From Lepidonotus clava (Eukaryota; Annelida; Polychaeta; Phyllodocida; Polynoidae): DNA of 64,000 bases. The translations under genes were made by a program, and so were the position numbers. The notes below the pieces were generated by a model, which was not told the origin of the DNA, did no database searches, and saw only the letters and a program-made list of their open reading frames with translations. Location: assembly GCA_936440205.1 (NCBI GenBank), contig OW387136.1:36921427-36985426 (forward strand), in the 5' to 3' direction. This document shows positions 12,000 to 26,560 of this stretch, in pieces. Numbering within the stretch: the first letter of the stretch is position 1; every line of letters starts with the position of its first letter.

Positions 12000-14900
12000 T
12001 CACAAGGAAGAAAGACAAATTTGTTCAGAAATTTTCCATTATGCCGTACTGATTCTCCATCCGATTGCAAAATATATTGAATTACCTTTCACATAGATTC
12101 AATTTTATAACCTCATATCATGAGTGTCTGATAGCAATTACTTTGCATAGGGCAATAGTAACATGAGAAGTGCTTAATTATCTTCATATGAAATCAATGT
12201 GCATGTAGGTCCCGCCAAATCATACAGTAAGTTGTTATTTGGCTGCAACGTGTATTACCATTGTTTTCTTCGTTTTGTGTGACAAACAAACTGTTGAAGG
12301 TAATTATTTTCAAAGGCATTCATAACATGACAATAAAAAGTATTTTTGACACATGATTATGATAGTAAACACCCATAGATATCTGATAGGTGGCCGACAG
12401 TTAATGGGTATTCACCAATTTTCCAAGCACTACAGAGATGACTATATTTGTAAATGCATTTGTTGAAAATCTAGAGGTTCCTGTGTAATTCTACGAAGTT
12501 GGACAACCTACGATTCCAGGCATAGGCGTCCTAAAAACGGGTCGGCAACACTTTGAATTCCTTGTTCAACATTTATTGCAGACAAATCTGATATCAGAGT
12601 AACATTTATTGGTTTGCGCTTGACCTTTTTTTGTCTAGCGGCCACTTGAGGTCTCCGTTAAGATTTTCTACAAACTCAAAGACTTACGATGCTCCTTCTT
12701 TCATCATCTAATCACGAGTAAACGAATTACCCTACTAAGGTTTACAAAAAGATAATTTCTACTTTTCTAATCCCATAAGATAATTTCTGCTTTTTGTATG
12801 TTAGTCTTTTTTTTTGCAAATATTAGTGTATAGATATCACTACTTCGAAACAATAATGGCCTTTTCTAAAGGGGCCCCTGGATATGTGGGTGGTCATTCA
12901 CTGAGCACATTCAGTACAAACAGAGCTGCTCAGAGCTGTTCATGACTTCTGCATTAAACGAGAATAGCATGCGGCCTTCTAGTTGAAGAGCAGGCATTCT
13001 CCTCTTGGCCTTTCACTTCTGAAAAAGAAAATACCTCCATGTTCTTATGGTGTTATGAATTAGATTGGGACAATAGGTCTAGCTAAAAAAGGATAAAGAC
13101 TGGTCATCACCTTTAAAAAGGGGACATAAAGAAACATCGGTGATTGCTAGCCACAGGTTGTCTCTCTGTTGGCCTTCACAGAATGTGACCTTATCCTAGT
13201 AAGAATTAGCTAAAGTATCTGCTATCTAGCATAGACGAAAAGTAATGCTTGCCAGAGTAGACATAGTGTTGGCTTGAAGATCATACTTAATTCTTAAGCA
13301 TTTTAACTAAAGTAGTTTTTCTCCCCAAGAGCGAAGACTGTTAGTTGATTGAAAATATCAAATATTGAATAGATGTGATAATAGAAACAAAAGTTAATAT
13401 ATAATCCTGATTTGAACTTTCCCGATGAATGCCACCATTTCTTATCGATGGTCGCAGTTATGGATCAGAGATTGGGAGATTTCTGAGGCGTTGTCACTCC
13501 CACACACCCTTACGATGGGGACATACGTTTTAAGAAAACGAAATTCAGCATGTTCCTAGAAATCTAGCCATAGTTATAGGGGATTTGTGTATGAAAGCTT
13601 GCATCATTCCATTCTCATTGGAAGTTACTCTTCTCGACAGGAGAGAATACTGGTAAATCAATGTACAATAGGCCTAAACGACATGGTGCCACATATGACG
13701 GGGTCTCCGTGCCAGTGTTTTGGGCTATAAAGATAAGTGTAGGTTACCGGCCGGTCGTGGGAATATAGGTAGGGATGGGTGTATTGACCAAGTAGACTAG
13801 AGAATCAATACTTCGGCTCAGTTAACACTGAACCTTTCTTCGATCAACGTATGTTCATGACAAATGGGTATTTGAAATGATAATGTAGATACATGTAATT
13901 CAAGGAATGAGTATTTGAATATCCTGAAGCACATCAGTTTTCTAATGTTGGGAACATGTTCTCCATGAAATGGTTAATGTGAGCGTTAACGCTTCTTTTA
14001 GTTTTACTCTACAGTGAGAAAGTAAATGATAATTTTATATACATATAATGATAGGGAAGGATCACCGAACGTCTAACCAATTTAAAATACAATCAATTTT
14101 CCTGTCAGTCATAGAATTACTCTTGTGTAGATCTTTAAATCGTCAGTGCTGATATAAATTGCATTTGCCAAAGACAGTCTCATAATATGAAAATTGTGCA
14201 AGACTGAATAGGGGACTGTACTGTCTGGGTTAGTCACACTACTGCAAATAGACTTGGAAGTTGCTAGCCCTATGACTCGGCTCCTATAAATAATGCCAAA
14301 TCAATATCAAGACCAGGATCTTAGTCTCCTGGGTTCCCCTTTTTGATGATGATGCGTTGGTTTATTGACAGCGACCGTCTACTCTATAAAATTGTAGAAG
14401 TATATCTACGAACTGAATAATGGAACTGTTTACTTCCCATTAGAAAGGCTTTCTGTACATATTAGATGGGATTACTGCTCCCATTCACTGTATTATGCTA
14501 AGAAAAACTAAGTGTCTGTGACAGTGGACGTATGTTATAGGGATGCCTCATACTTGCAAATAGCATGGGTCTAGACTCCTAAGATAGACAGCGCGACACT
14601 GCCATTTCCTTAATTTGACACAAACCATAGCCATTTTCTAGAGAGAAAGACAGGTAACCAAACCTTTTTTTGAATAGGTTGACACAGCCGTTTCTTAAAT
14701 TTGACATAGAACCTTCGTTTTTCTTCAGACAACGAAAGGCGACATGTTTTAAATTCAACAAGGAAAATCAGGGCCCCCCATCTTGAGCCCCGATGGTGGT
14801 ATTATGGTCGATAGCAGTGTGAATAAGTAGCGAGGGAGATGCTACTACCATTGGGGAGACTACTCATCCTGTTGAGTCAGTGCAACGAGTCAGCCAGATG

Positions 14901-16250
14901 TGATCACTTATTTCGAGCAAACCAAGTTCCAAGAATGTTGCCTTTATTAATGAATCATCGTTGCTTTAAAAATAGGCTTACCATCCACAACATAGTTCGG
15001 ACTTCCCCACTCAGTTATTTAGATTGACGAACTGCAATAACAATTAAGGAGTTTGTGAATGCTCATTATAATTGATCACAAACTGAATAAAAATCCTATA
15101 TCCAAGAGAATTCATATTTCAAAGTGATAATGGCTCCATCTGAATACCAATACAAACTTACAGTACCTTAGAACTCAGGCACTTCTGTTCAATTTCCCTA
15201 TTCACCGTTCTTCTTTTTCTGATTTTGATCGCCATTAATTAATACATACTTGAACAGCTGCCATCATCAATAATAAAAGGGGATGGGGCATCACTGAACA
15301 CTGAAAGATCAATACTTGTTTCACAGCTTGTGCCTTTAGTATAAAAGGAACGCACTAGCTATAGTGTATATATACCTGGGGACCTGTTCCTTTGGCCCAG
15401 CACTGTACTGATTGAGTCTGCATATAAATAGGCTAAACTAGGATAAGGCTGGCACACTAGACTACTATTCCATCGGTTATATACTTACTCTCCAGTATAT
15501 TAACCAACATTGATCGTCATCAGCAAGAGTTTTATTTTCTGCTGGACTATAGATAGTCAGAACGTCTCAAGTAACGTTAGTAAGTATGCATATTAGGAAC
15601 TCAGTCTGGCCTATTTAAGACACTTCTGAGTTCTCCTAAAATGGTCTGTAGAGCAGCCTCTTTTGAAGTTGTGAAGCTATCCCAGAATTACATCAATTTG
15701 ATGGATAAATGAATGCACAAGAAGTATATGGTTTGATGCGCTAATGAATGCCTAAAAATTTACAATAACTTGATGCCTTAATTAATAAGCATGTTGGATG
15801 AACCTACTGCATCAATATCTAGCACTTTACAGGGCTTTTATTGGACAGCCACAGTGACACCCTTGATGTTCTATTGCCATAATAAAAGCACACTTGGGAA
15901 TATAGTTGCATAAAACTGGCATTATAGCTGTGGCCTATGTCTCACGCCTATAGCTGTGAATATTTGATGATCTTGTCACATGTTATTTCTTAGCTTCCTT
16001 CTCCACCCAGAGCAAAAACATGTTTTCTGATTACCATGTAGTCATTTTTTAATCAAGATTGCTTCATAGGGTGGCACTATAAGCATGCGAGCCCAAAACA
16101 TTTCTGCACTATTAAACCCTATGATGTTTTGCCATTCCGTTACCCTCTACTGTTGGATATTGCGAGAGAGGAAAAAAAGTAGAAACAACCTTCTAAGTGA
16201 CTCCCTATAATAAAATTGACTCTAGATTGACAGAAGACAGCCTTCATCAG
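12000..16250. other. Unique AT-rich non-coding stretch
   Basis: I see no exon, repeat array or mobile element that I can support. Open frames are short and without recognisable domains. Confidence 0.55.
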
Positions 16251-16254
16251 CAAT

Positions 16255-16515
16255 AAAAAGGCCATTGTTGCCCCCTATCTCAGCCCCTATTGTGTCTCTG
16301 GCCTGTTCGTGCCTGACCACGAGTCGCTCGTTACCCGAAAGGTCCAGGCATAACAAGGCGACAGTGGGCAATTAGGCCATGGCCATGCACTCAGCCTGGG
16401 CGTCTTAATGGTCAATTTGGCTGTCCCTACTGCTCCTTGCTGGGTGCTGGGGGATGAGTGCTGCTCCTGGTCATCAGGAGGAGCTCCTAAAGAGGACCAG
16501 CTCTAGGGCCCATAC
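16255..16515. promoter_or_regulatory. GC-rich island, candidate cis-regulatory module
   Basis: This island of about 260 bp is markedly richer in GC than its surroundings. It carries a SOX-type CATTGTT (16263-16269), a second TATTGTG (16289), a homeodomain-type CAATTAG (about 16369) and a small inverted repeat (CTCCTG and CAGGAG). It has no coding frame. The regulatory role is inferred from composition only. Confidence 0.25.
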
Positions 16516-17589
16516 GTTCGTAACTGATTAGGTAAATCGGTCACTAATGGGTATATTATGATTTGAGTTTCCTATTTGGTGATTCTGTCTGTCACTAAAT
16601 GTAGTCATGCCATTGTGTATTGTTAGGTGTGAGGCGTTTTTGTATCAGAGGGAAATATCTATAATGAGGACAGCTATCTCAGACATTGAGAAGTCACCAC
16701 GTATCCTCATTAGTTGCCCAAATTTGAAATATGTGGTGTTCTTGAGCAACCTGGACTGGCCACAAATCAATTTAAAAAATGACACAAAAAGAATAATAAG
16801 TACAAAGCAAAAGCAGGTGATCAAGTCACAGCAGTTATATAAAAACATCAATATGTTTTCCTTCTTTGAAAACTCAGGAATTGTTACTTTTTTCCGATAG
16901 GATTTGGAAGAGCCTTTGCTTAAATTGTTATGTTTGACCAAAGACCAAAAAGACATTCCGCCATTATGGGTCGGCCATACATGTAACTCACAAATCTAAA
17001 AAAACATAATATTGTTTTTTCTGAAAGTTCTGATAAGAAAAACATGAAACAATTGACTTTCACTTAGGAATTCTCGGCACTCTGCAACTGCGGTCTGCTG
17101 ATGATACATCATTGGTGTAGCCATGGTTGCCCCGGGGTTGCCCTTCAGAGATTGGCAACCCTGGAATGGGCAGTTTGTCCTGTAAATGAGAAGGTTCTCC
17201 AGGGTAACCAGGCAGGTGGCATGGCAATGCAATGCAAGGTCACAAAGGTTAAGTATTAAGTCAAGAGCTGAAACAACCGCAACGAAAAAGGGTCTTTATT
17301 AGTGGACCAATTATTTTAACGAGCTGTCCCTTGGGATAGCGTAATGAAAGCATATGATATATACTTGCATAAGGAACTGCATCGGCAACATATAGACAGA
17401 TGCAAGGCCTGATGGGCCTGTTTTCAACTACTTCAAATTAAAGTTAACTATAATTCATGAGCTCATGTAATTATTTACATATGCATACAATTCCTAAATG
17501 CGTACCTGCGTGAAAAGGAACCATTTTACTTCTAATCCACTTGTAAACACTGAAAGTACGATTTATCTCTTATAATCCATATTTTCAGA

Positions 17590-18315
17590 ATGAAGTTTTC
17601 AGCGTTTAGATTTTTTCTGCTGGTGACGTTGCAAGGTTTAATGTATCAGCATTTCTACCAGCAAAATGTCAAATTACAATTATTTTCTCAACATGCAGCT
17701 ATTTCTATCAATGAAGGTATCAAACCTAACGTATACAACTCTGGAAAGATGTACAAAGAGCATATCTCAAAAAGAAAACACTTGATCAATGACACAATGG
17801 ATGAATTAAATACACCAGAAAGAAGACGTTATCCAGGATCTCCTATGACAATGCCCATTAAAGCTATAACAGAACAGCATGCCCAAATGTTGTCAGGGAA
17901 GCCACAGTTGCGGACTGGCTTCGACTCAACAGCCGTGTCTGCATACTAAAGTCCCCAAGGCTATGTGATCCATTGCCCATCGGCCCCACACGCACCCAGT
18001 GCTAATGGGGTTTTAATCACTGAGAAGGACGAACTAACTGTTCTCCAAGTCCCTCAGATGCCTCGTAGACATGGGATTCTTTCGGATTACTCCCAGGGGT
18101 TATGTTCCGCCAGATCCAATCGTAAAACCCCACTCACACTCTGTAGTGAGTGCTTCCAACAACTAAAGGATTTGCACGGAGCTGGTGACAAGCTTAGGGC
18201 TGTATACCATTATCCTATTTTTACTTGCATACGTTTGAAACTGTGCGTAAAGATGGTGATCTTCATTCATGTACTAACAGAAAGGATTTTAAGTTCCCTT
18301 TCAAATGATATTTAA
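17590..18315 (+). other. Paired open reading frame of unknown nature
   Basis: An ATG frame of 119 codons (17590-17949) is followed in the same frame, after one TAA, by 121 further open codons (to 18312, then TAA). The first part starts with a signal-peptide-like stretch (MKFSAFRFFLLVTLQGLMYQ) directly after TATTTTCAG, an acceptor-like sequence. The rest is hydrophilic and has a basic patch (SKRK, then PERRR). The second part includes CSECFQQLKDLHGAG. I recognise no family. It could be a decayed gene copy, an unrecognised nested exon or chance. Two consecutive frames of this length are unusual in DNA this AT-rich. Confidence 0.2.
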
Positions 18316-21300
18316 GATGCATGGACTTCCATTTATTTTGTTATGACAACTAAGAAATTACCAAAAGTCTAATAGACGAAATCGCTCAGTTGATTATGGG
18401 CTTTATTGGAGCCTGTAGATGCGGGTGTAGACGCCGGATGACTGTCTCATATACCTATACATATTAGTCAGTCTCACTAGTACAACGTTTTCGATGCTGG
18501 TATAATGTACATGTAGCCTTTTCCCCTGCGTCAATCTGTCAATGGTTATTTAGAAGCGTCACACAAAATGTACCACTAGGTGTTGTTTAATCAACAATTA
18601 TATAAAAAGGAAGGAATGATAGAGTTGGTCGTTCGCAACTTAACCTGGTGCTATACTCCTTATGAAATAAGTGTGAAATGAATTATAAACAATAATAGGA
18701 CAATACATAATTATGCATGTGCATTGCAATGCCTAAGTTATCGGCTGGTTATGTGGTGTATTTAGGTTTCTGAAACCCTCCCTACGAAAGGTATTGTTCT
18801 TTTTGTAACATAAACCATCTCTATATGATACTAATATACATGAGAATTTATATTGTATTAATTGTGCTAAAGTTCCAACCCAGCCAAACCGCCTCGGAAG
18901 CTTTACCAGTACTGCAATGGTGTGTGAGTAAGCCTATACTCTCTATAATCACTGCATCAGTGCATATTGGAGACTCAAAGCGAAGCTGACCGGTATCAGT
19001 AGCTGACACCTTGTTATCGCCAAGGGACCCAGCCCACTGTTCTCTGCTGGCAAATAAAGACCCTGTAATAATAGTAGGGCTGACAGCTGGGTGGGGGATG
19101 AGCCAGGGACGGAGGACTGATAAGGGACAGTAAGTCTGTGGCTGGATGGTGTTGGGTTACTTTGGCCGCTCTCAGCTGTATAGCTTTTCATATGGATGGC
19201 TTTGCATATATATACCTCCATTGTTCAGGAGTCACAATGCTTTCATCGAGCTGGGTTGGGTGTATGAGAAACATATTATCATAATTATATTGAAAAGGTT
19301 TAAACAAAGTTTTGTTGTATATGAAATAATAAAAATGGTTGATTGTGCTCATCTGAGAGCCTTTTACAGTCGGATTTCTAAACACACAATTATCTTTGCA
19401 TAAAGTACTTAATGTCGGGATAAAATGAACAGTATATCAGACATCAAACAATAGTGTATCATTTAAAATGCAAATTTATAATTCCTTAGATTCAAATAAC
19501 AATGCACTTCTCCTGTTCAAATAAAAAAGAACATGATATTTAAACCTACTCAGCGTCCTTTGATGTTATCTTTTTTTTCAATAATACAAAGAAGAGGGGC
19601 CTGTTGTCCCCATCCTCAACTTAATTCTCTTTAGAACAGCAAAGGGCACCCTCCCCGTCCCCGACACCAACCGGTACTGACCCAGACACCTAACTCTGGC
19701 CCGCCTCCCCAGTAGGGATCGAAGGTGGCCTCTAAACGACCAATAACTGTTTCCGCTGTGTCAGCGTAAATCAGAGGTGTGTTGGCAAGCCCCATACCGC
19801 CCCACTGACTAAAGCTTAGGGTGGGGGAATCCCCCCCCCCCGCCTCACCCTGGATGGGGATTAGAATCAGGAAGCAGCGTGGGAACAGTTCGATCTCAAA
19901 ACTATCCCAATTGATTGCAAGGATGAACAGTCCTCGTACTTATAATTTAGCCACGTTGTCAAACTTTATAAAACCATGAAATCCAAAGAGGCAGATTGAT
20001 AGCAATCAATGTTAACTGATGTTAAAGGACATATTTGGCAACTTAATTAAAATAAACTTGTCAACCAAAATAAGGCGGCTTAGTAGCGTCCATTATCGTT
20101 TGATGATTACCGACGATTATGGGACATGATGTCATTTAAACTCCCTGCTGAAGAGATTTGCAAGAGTCAGATTCGGGATAAACGACTGAGGATGTTTCTT
20201 TATCCAATGTAATCTTACAAAATCCCTAAATCATAATGAAAACAATTGCGAATGTTTAGAATGTCGGACGTGGGCACGGAAGATGTATTAAACAAAATCA
20301 CCATCGGTGTTTATTTCAACCCAATCTGCGTCATACTTTTACCTCCCACAGCTCTAGTCATTATACAAAGCACTGAACGCCCCCTACTCTGACCAGACAA
20401 ATAGTTCTATACTGACCCTATTGACCCCCTGCAGACGCGCAGGCGGGCCATATGGCTCCATACCTGTACCAGGTGTTTCTGACCAGTGCCCCCTCACCTC
20501 CTTGACCATCCCTCCTTTGATGGGCACAGTCCATCAATACTGGGCGCCTCTGTGGATGTTACTATTATAGAGCAGTACGATGATAGAGCTTCCCTTAGAT
20601 GGACGTCTACAACCCCCTACTGTACAAAAGTCCGTGGTCAGGCACTATTACGGTCTTTTTTTTGTGTTTAAGGAGAAGCGTATTAGAGTTGCTCGAATGC
20701 TGTCCATGATGTTAGGATTTCAAAGAGTGAAAATGCACTCGATAAGATACACCTTTATCTGTTAATCAACTACTTCCTTTCTGAAATTCAATGGAAGAAA
20801 GTCTAGTCATCAGGTTCAAGATGGAACATCTAAAGTTATTATATGCAAAGACAGATATCACACCTCGGCTGAGCACAAACATCTAGATTAAAAATCTTTC
20901 AATATAGGAAAATTCATCAATTCACGAATGCAATCTGCGGGATCTAAAGGAGTCATAACTATAACAGCATCGCAAGTTGAACCCCTACTCCGACCCACCC
21001 TCTGGCCTCCTACCCTACCGGCGTCTGCGGCCCCTTAAAGAGCCCCTTTAGTCTTGGGGCACGTTCAGCAGAGGCCCTAATCAATACTGACAGGTCTGAG
21101 GCAGGCCCGGGCCCCAACCGTTTACAGACCCTGCTCGCTCTGCCTCAGCTGTAGGGACCACCACTGGGCACGGCCAGTATAACGCTATAAGTGAGTTACA
21201 TCCTTCACTTCCTATTATACATCCCGCCTCCTGAACTCCCAGGCCCCTGGGTAGTTTGTGGGAGACGGGATTAAGGGATTTTCCGAAAAGGTAGAAGACT

Positions 21301-23630
21301 TTAGGGAATGATTGTGGGATAAGAAATAATGCTTGATTAATGGGGATTATAAGGGAAACTAGCTAGGGTAAACTAAAAGCGGTATCTAGGATTATGGGAG
21401 TTAATTGATCGTTAATTGACTACTCCCCTAAAACTGGGACAACTTGTGATCCTGTGGAAATTAAAAGAAAGATGATATCATTCACAGACACACCATGGAG
21501 CAACAAAGAAATAATGGCAGAAGTGAGATAAACATGGCTTCTAGCAGATCATATAAGGGAATGATTGGGGTAGTAGTATAAGGAAAGTTTCGTTAATTCC
21601 AGGCCATCCAACATCGCAGTCCACTATAATTATGATATAGTTCTAATATTAATCGAAAATAATACATTTCGTTGGTGAGAAATCGATAACAGTGATAGTA
21701 CTAAGTGCACATTATATTTGTTATCTTGACAGTATTGTATGCAATAGATGTTTTCTTCAAAGTGTATAGGTCTACTTCATTCTGTATTCCTGTATGTTTA
21801 TTCAAAAGTTTTAGATTCGGCCCTCTTCCTCGTAGTTATCCCATTAACAATGATGTATAGTGTATTGATCGTTGTGTAATTTTATTCGATGGGAGAATCA
21901 CTCTGATCTATACATTGATATCCTCATATTCTCTCCAACTTTCCGATCCATAACATTCATGGGCTAACCTTTAATGTCAATTGGTTGAACAATGGCATTA
22001 GATTGCAGAAAAAGTAACCCCATTGCACTTGTTGAGGGAGGGAATTACCATACCAGTTGGACCCATTTACCCCCAGACCGACCAACCCCGGAATCCCCGA
22101 GTCTGGACTGGGGGGTCGATATTCTGGCGCTAAATTCCGATTCCGATCTAGATCGAAGTTATTTCTGCTTGTTTCAATCCAGTCTCTCTTGAACAGTGCC
22201 GGTTTGGGGTGAGAAATGAGATGCCGTTTTAGTGGTGCAGGGGATAGCATTGGCTTGTGCTATTATGGATATTGAAAGAGTATTGTATTTAACAGATGCA
22301 ATTTCGAATTTGATGATCTGAATTTGCAAATACTTCCTTTCAACGTATGCAATGAACTGCCTGACGTATAATGACCCAGTTGGATGAGAAACAAATCCGA
22401 ATGTGATTTAAATGAACCTTCGGAGTCAATTATTACAATCAATTGACCAGTCGTTAGTCATTTCTAGTCTGTTTACTTTGGAACATCACCCTCTATTATA
22501 TGTACACAAGTATAACTTCATCTTTACCATAAATGTATCTTGTAAGTTACTTCGTGTGTAGGTTAGCGATTATTCAAGAATGTACTTCTATTCATTTTAG
22601 TTATGATAACCGGATCCTAGTATTTCTTGTGATACTTCCTGGTACTGAGAAATGGGATATCAGTTTTTGTATGCGCATAGTTGATAGAATATTGCGTGCC
22701 GTCTGAAAGCGTTCTCAGTTTATTCTCCGTATTACAGTTCGCCGATATGGGTGATTATCACCCACGACAACACCGGGTACAATCAGTCTCCTGCCTCTTC
22801 TTTCTAAATATCTCATGAACTGCTGGAGATTAATCATTTATTTTTCAGTATATCATATATCAGATATATATCTTATTAGAAATATCTTCTTTTAGTTAAG
22901 TCTGCTGGATTTATGATTGCTAGAGCCATCCAAAAGATTCACAACACTGCCTGTATACAACCGGAAACTGAACCAAAATGGCAAATCGTGAAGGAATATA
23001 TATATGGGGAACCGTAATAAGGCGAATGGAAGATTTTGGAGTAGGATGCGTACCAAAACTTTGGTCATTATATAATCAAGCACCAAACCATGGCCAGAGA
23101 CCTTTGCCTTAAAGTATCAGTGTTCCCCATAGGGCTATGAGACACTCCCCCGACCTATCTGTATTTCAAAGCAAAATTACTATCAACCTCTCTGTCAAAG
23201 ATCAGACGTAATTGACTTGTCTGTAGGTGTTTGATTTAACAACTGACAAGACTTCCGGTCGGTTATTCACCTTCGATCAAATTGACTTCAACAAAGTAAG
23301 ACAAATGGAAATTGGGATTGGTAGCAGCTAACAGATGATTACCAGGGGGGTTACTTTTACTCTAAATGCATTGAAGTATTCCTAGGTGATGTAAGAATAT
23401 TTTACAACAGCCAAGATAATTGTTATGCTTATTTTGATTAGTTGAGAAATCTCCCAAGACACAATTAAAAAATGGCGTCACAGCCTCCCAATTCTCAATA
23501 TCAATATATATATGCAGCATTCAATACATGACACGTCAGTAATTATTATGATAAACTACAAGTTTACTAATTAGCAACTTCCAGATTGATGGGTGTTCAC
23601 ATCACTTCAGGAAGTTACAATATTCCTACC
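18316..23630. other. Unique non-coding stretch with GC-rich islands
   Basis: No exon was recognised. GC-richer islands at about 19590-19860 (with a C10 run near 19837), 20370-20560 and 20970-21255 interrupt AT-rich DNA. They have no coding signature and could be conserved non-coding elements. Confidence 0.5.
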
Positions 23631-23634
23631 ATAT

Positions 23635-23970
23635 GGCCTCCAACCTATTTACATGTGGAGTAACCCCCACCACCTCCCCACACCACACAATCAGTGCATC
23701 CCTTTCAATCAGAGTTCACTAATGAGAAACAGGTCTGATTGAAACAGCCTGGGCATGTTGTCAGTGGGGATCCCTTGCCAACAACAGGGACTCAAAGGCC
23801 TGGGGAAAGAATCACGATCTCTCCTCTCAAGTCAAATGCCAAGCCTGATGCCTGACAAAGGAGACCAAAGATGAAGGATTAATGCTCTCAGGCAGCTTTT
23901 CCCAACAAGGAATGCCTTCACTGAGGCCTAGGGGATTGCAGGTGTAAGGGGTCTTAGACATGGGTTTGGT
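23635..23970. promoter_or_regulatory. GC-richer island with an 11-bp inverted repeat
   Basis: The perfect inverted repeat TTTCAATCAGA (23703-23713) and TCTGATTGAAA (23734-23744) has a 20-nt spacer. It lies in a block with TCF/LEF-like CCAAAGATGA and a homeodomain-type GGATTAATG further on. Each arm holds a CCAAT/PBX-like TGATTG core. A cis-regulatory role is inferred, not shown. Confidence 0.25.
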
Positions 23971-26560
23971 GTTTTCAGGAAGGGTTGATTTTATTGGGAG
24001 TGACAAGGTTTTGTATTGGAAATTCTGTCATGCTCTTTGTCAGCAATTTAGTTGTAAACATACTTCATGACCTCTGTATCTCAAGTATGGGAATCAAGGT
24101 ACCAGAGAGAAAATTGTTTAACATCCCATGCGGATTATTTGAGGGGTAAATTGAAATCCTTCAGAAACATGAATAAATGAAAAGGAAAGCACCTTAGATG
24201 TGATTCAGTATTGAATCGAGACCTTCTGAGTCATCCCAATGATTCACTTCCCTAAGACATTTTTAGACTGGTCTTCTCATATTATGACAATCTTTGTATA
24301 CTGACTCCTTTCACAACATCCCAACCAAACACAATGCTCCATTTCTGTATGACATCCTTCTCATATCATGAAATTGGATCTTTTTATTCATATTCCACAT
24401 TAAAAAACATGCAAAGATTCGTGATCCGTGCAAAAATTAATTGGAAAAGTATACAAACAGCTTGTCACTGCAAAACCAATGATCTAGATTCAGCCCAGCA
24501 CAGGCTACATGACATGCCTACTTCAGAGTAGAGTCTGTTATTCCCATGTGGGAATCAAAGCAGTCTTCTTGTCGTGACATGCATGTATCTTGAGTGTTTA
24601 TCTTGATTCATTGTCTCTGCTACAACCGCACACGGTTTGTCAATAGTGCGTGACACGCTTACTTAGAACTAGGGAAACCTACCCTTTTCCGCTTGAAATG
24701 TAAGACCCTTATTTATAGCAGAATCATCTGGCCATTCACCGTTTTCAGCTCATTGAACATAATACGTTGTTCTTTAGTACTTTGTATAGTATCGCAGATA
24801 TGGGCGTGTCTATGGTTATGGATTTACCATAAGGAAAGTAAGAAATGGGCCATAGTTAATTTAGAGCAGATATAGCCTAGTTTCCTATCAACCAATTACC
24901 TTGATGTTTTCTATACATAGCTAGTAGTATATAAAAATGGTTTGTTTATTATGTTGTCCTTGCTGTCTCAATTAAAAATCCTTGAGGAATATGTGAATGG
25001 ACCTCAAGGGTTTCGAATTACATTATGACAAAAGAACACTAAATGATTATCCCCTCAAATGTTGATTAAGCCAAGACTCTACCTTCATTCAATTCCTCAA
25101 TATCGCCAATTGGCGAAGGCTCAATCTAAACAGAAATCTAGTGGAAACTGACCGTAAATCAGGAGTTCGTGTACAAAATAAATCAATACTCAACTAGCTG
25201 AGGGCGACCTGTGTAGCATTTTCAAATATATCTACATCTGTGTTCCCTTGCCAGACCTTACACGTGTTATCCTAACTGCACTGTATGTTCTGAAGGGATA
25301 TTTGACCAAGAGCTAGATTTGATAATAACATATTTCAGGGTGTAGCTAGGTTACTTTTCTTTCACAGCATCATTTACTACATCCCATCATAAGCCTGAGG
25401 CAGGAGAAAAACAGACTCGATAACTAATCCTTCGAGGTTGATTAGAATTTGTCAACTAAGAAAATTCCAAATTCAGACATCTTGCAGTAAATATGTGTGT
25501 GGCACTGCATAAAATATATGTACCCAAACAAGATGATAATCCTTGCAATTATTAGTTTCAGTCATAAATAGTCTTCTTCTAGAATATTCATAGCCCCTCG
25601 TATAAAGTTTCTCCCGAGGCGCTCCTCAAATAGCAGTTACCGTGTATAGAGTTGTTTTGACGGTCTCTGTACTATAGTGCCTGTATCTCACAAAATGACA
25701 AATCAATGACTCGCTGCTGTGGAAAACCAATATCTCACCACGTCAAATCCCTGCCTTCCACCGTATAGAAAGATTGAAGAAGAGCAAAAATAGGGACAAA
25801 TATATAAAGAAAAATAGGGAAGGGAATTCAGTTTTCTGGTCGTCTAATAGAGATGTGACCAGCCAGTGGTGGTCCGTATAGGCCTGTTTAGATTGGAAGA
25901 TGCTGGTCTTATGGACAAGTATCACGTGTATAACACATAGTTACTGACATGTTTGATAAAATTCTGTGTAATGCCTATGATATGCATAACAGTGCATGAT
26001 AACACAAAGACTATATATCAGTGAATGAATCTTCATATCTAATAAGACCTTTCCGGATATACCAATTAGCATATAGAAGACGTAAGCAATATTCTTTTGA
26101 TTCAAATTTAAAAGAGAAAAGGAACTGCACACCATGAGTCTGGACAGAAATTTACACGAAGAGGGGATAATTCTGCACTTCTGAGACTCAAAACCTGTCA
26201 GAGTAATTTCTATCTAATTCCCATTAACACGTTCCAATGGGTCGGAACAGACGGATCAAAAACACAACGTATGGCTAAATGCGCAATCATGGAACCAGGA
26301 AGCTGACCCACCAATAGAAAACTGGTCGTCTCTGGTTTCATGGCTCTGTATGAACAAGCCTCACACCATACAGACAGGCCAATGGGCAGTATTGACCCTA
26401 TGGACTAGGCGGAAGGTGGTCAGTGTTGACCACTGGTCAGTCCTTTTTTCCGGCCACCGCTGGGCGCCACTGTTGATCAGGGGTCAGTGTCTATTGACCC
26501 TTGGCCAGTCGCGCCCTGCTGTCCGGCCAATGTTTGGGCTTCCGATGGTCACTTGATGGG
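23971..26560. other. Unique AT-rich non-coding stretch
   Basis: No exon, array or mobile element was recognised. The open frames are short and without domains. Confidence 0.5.
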
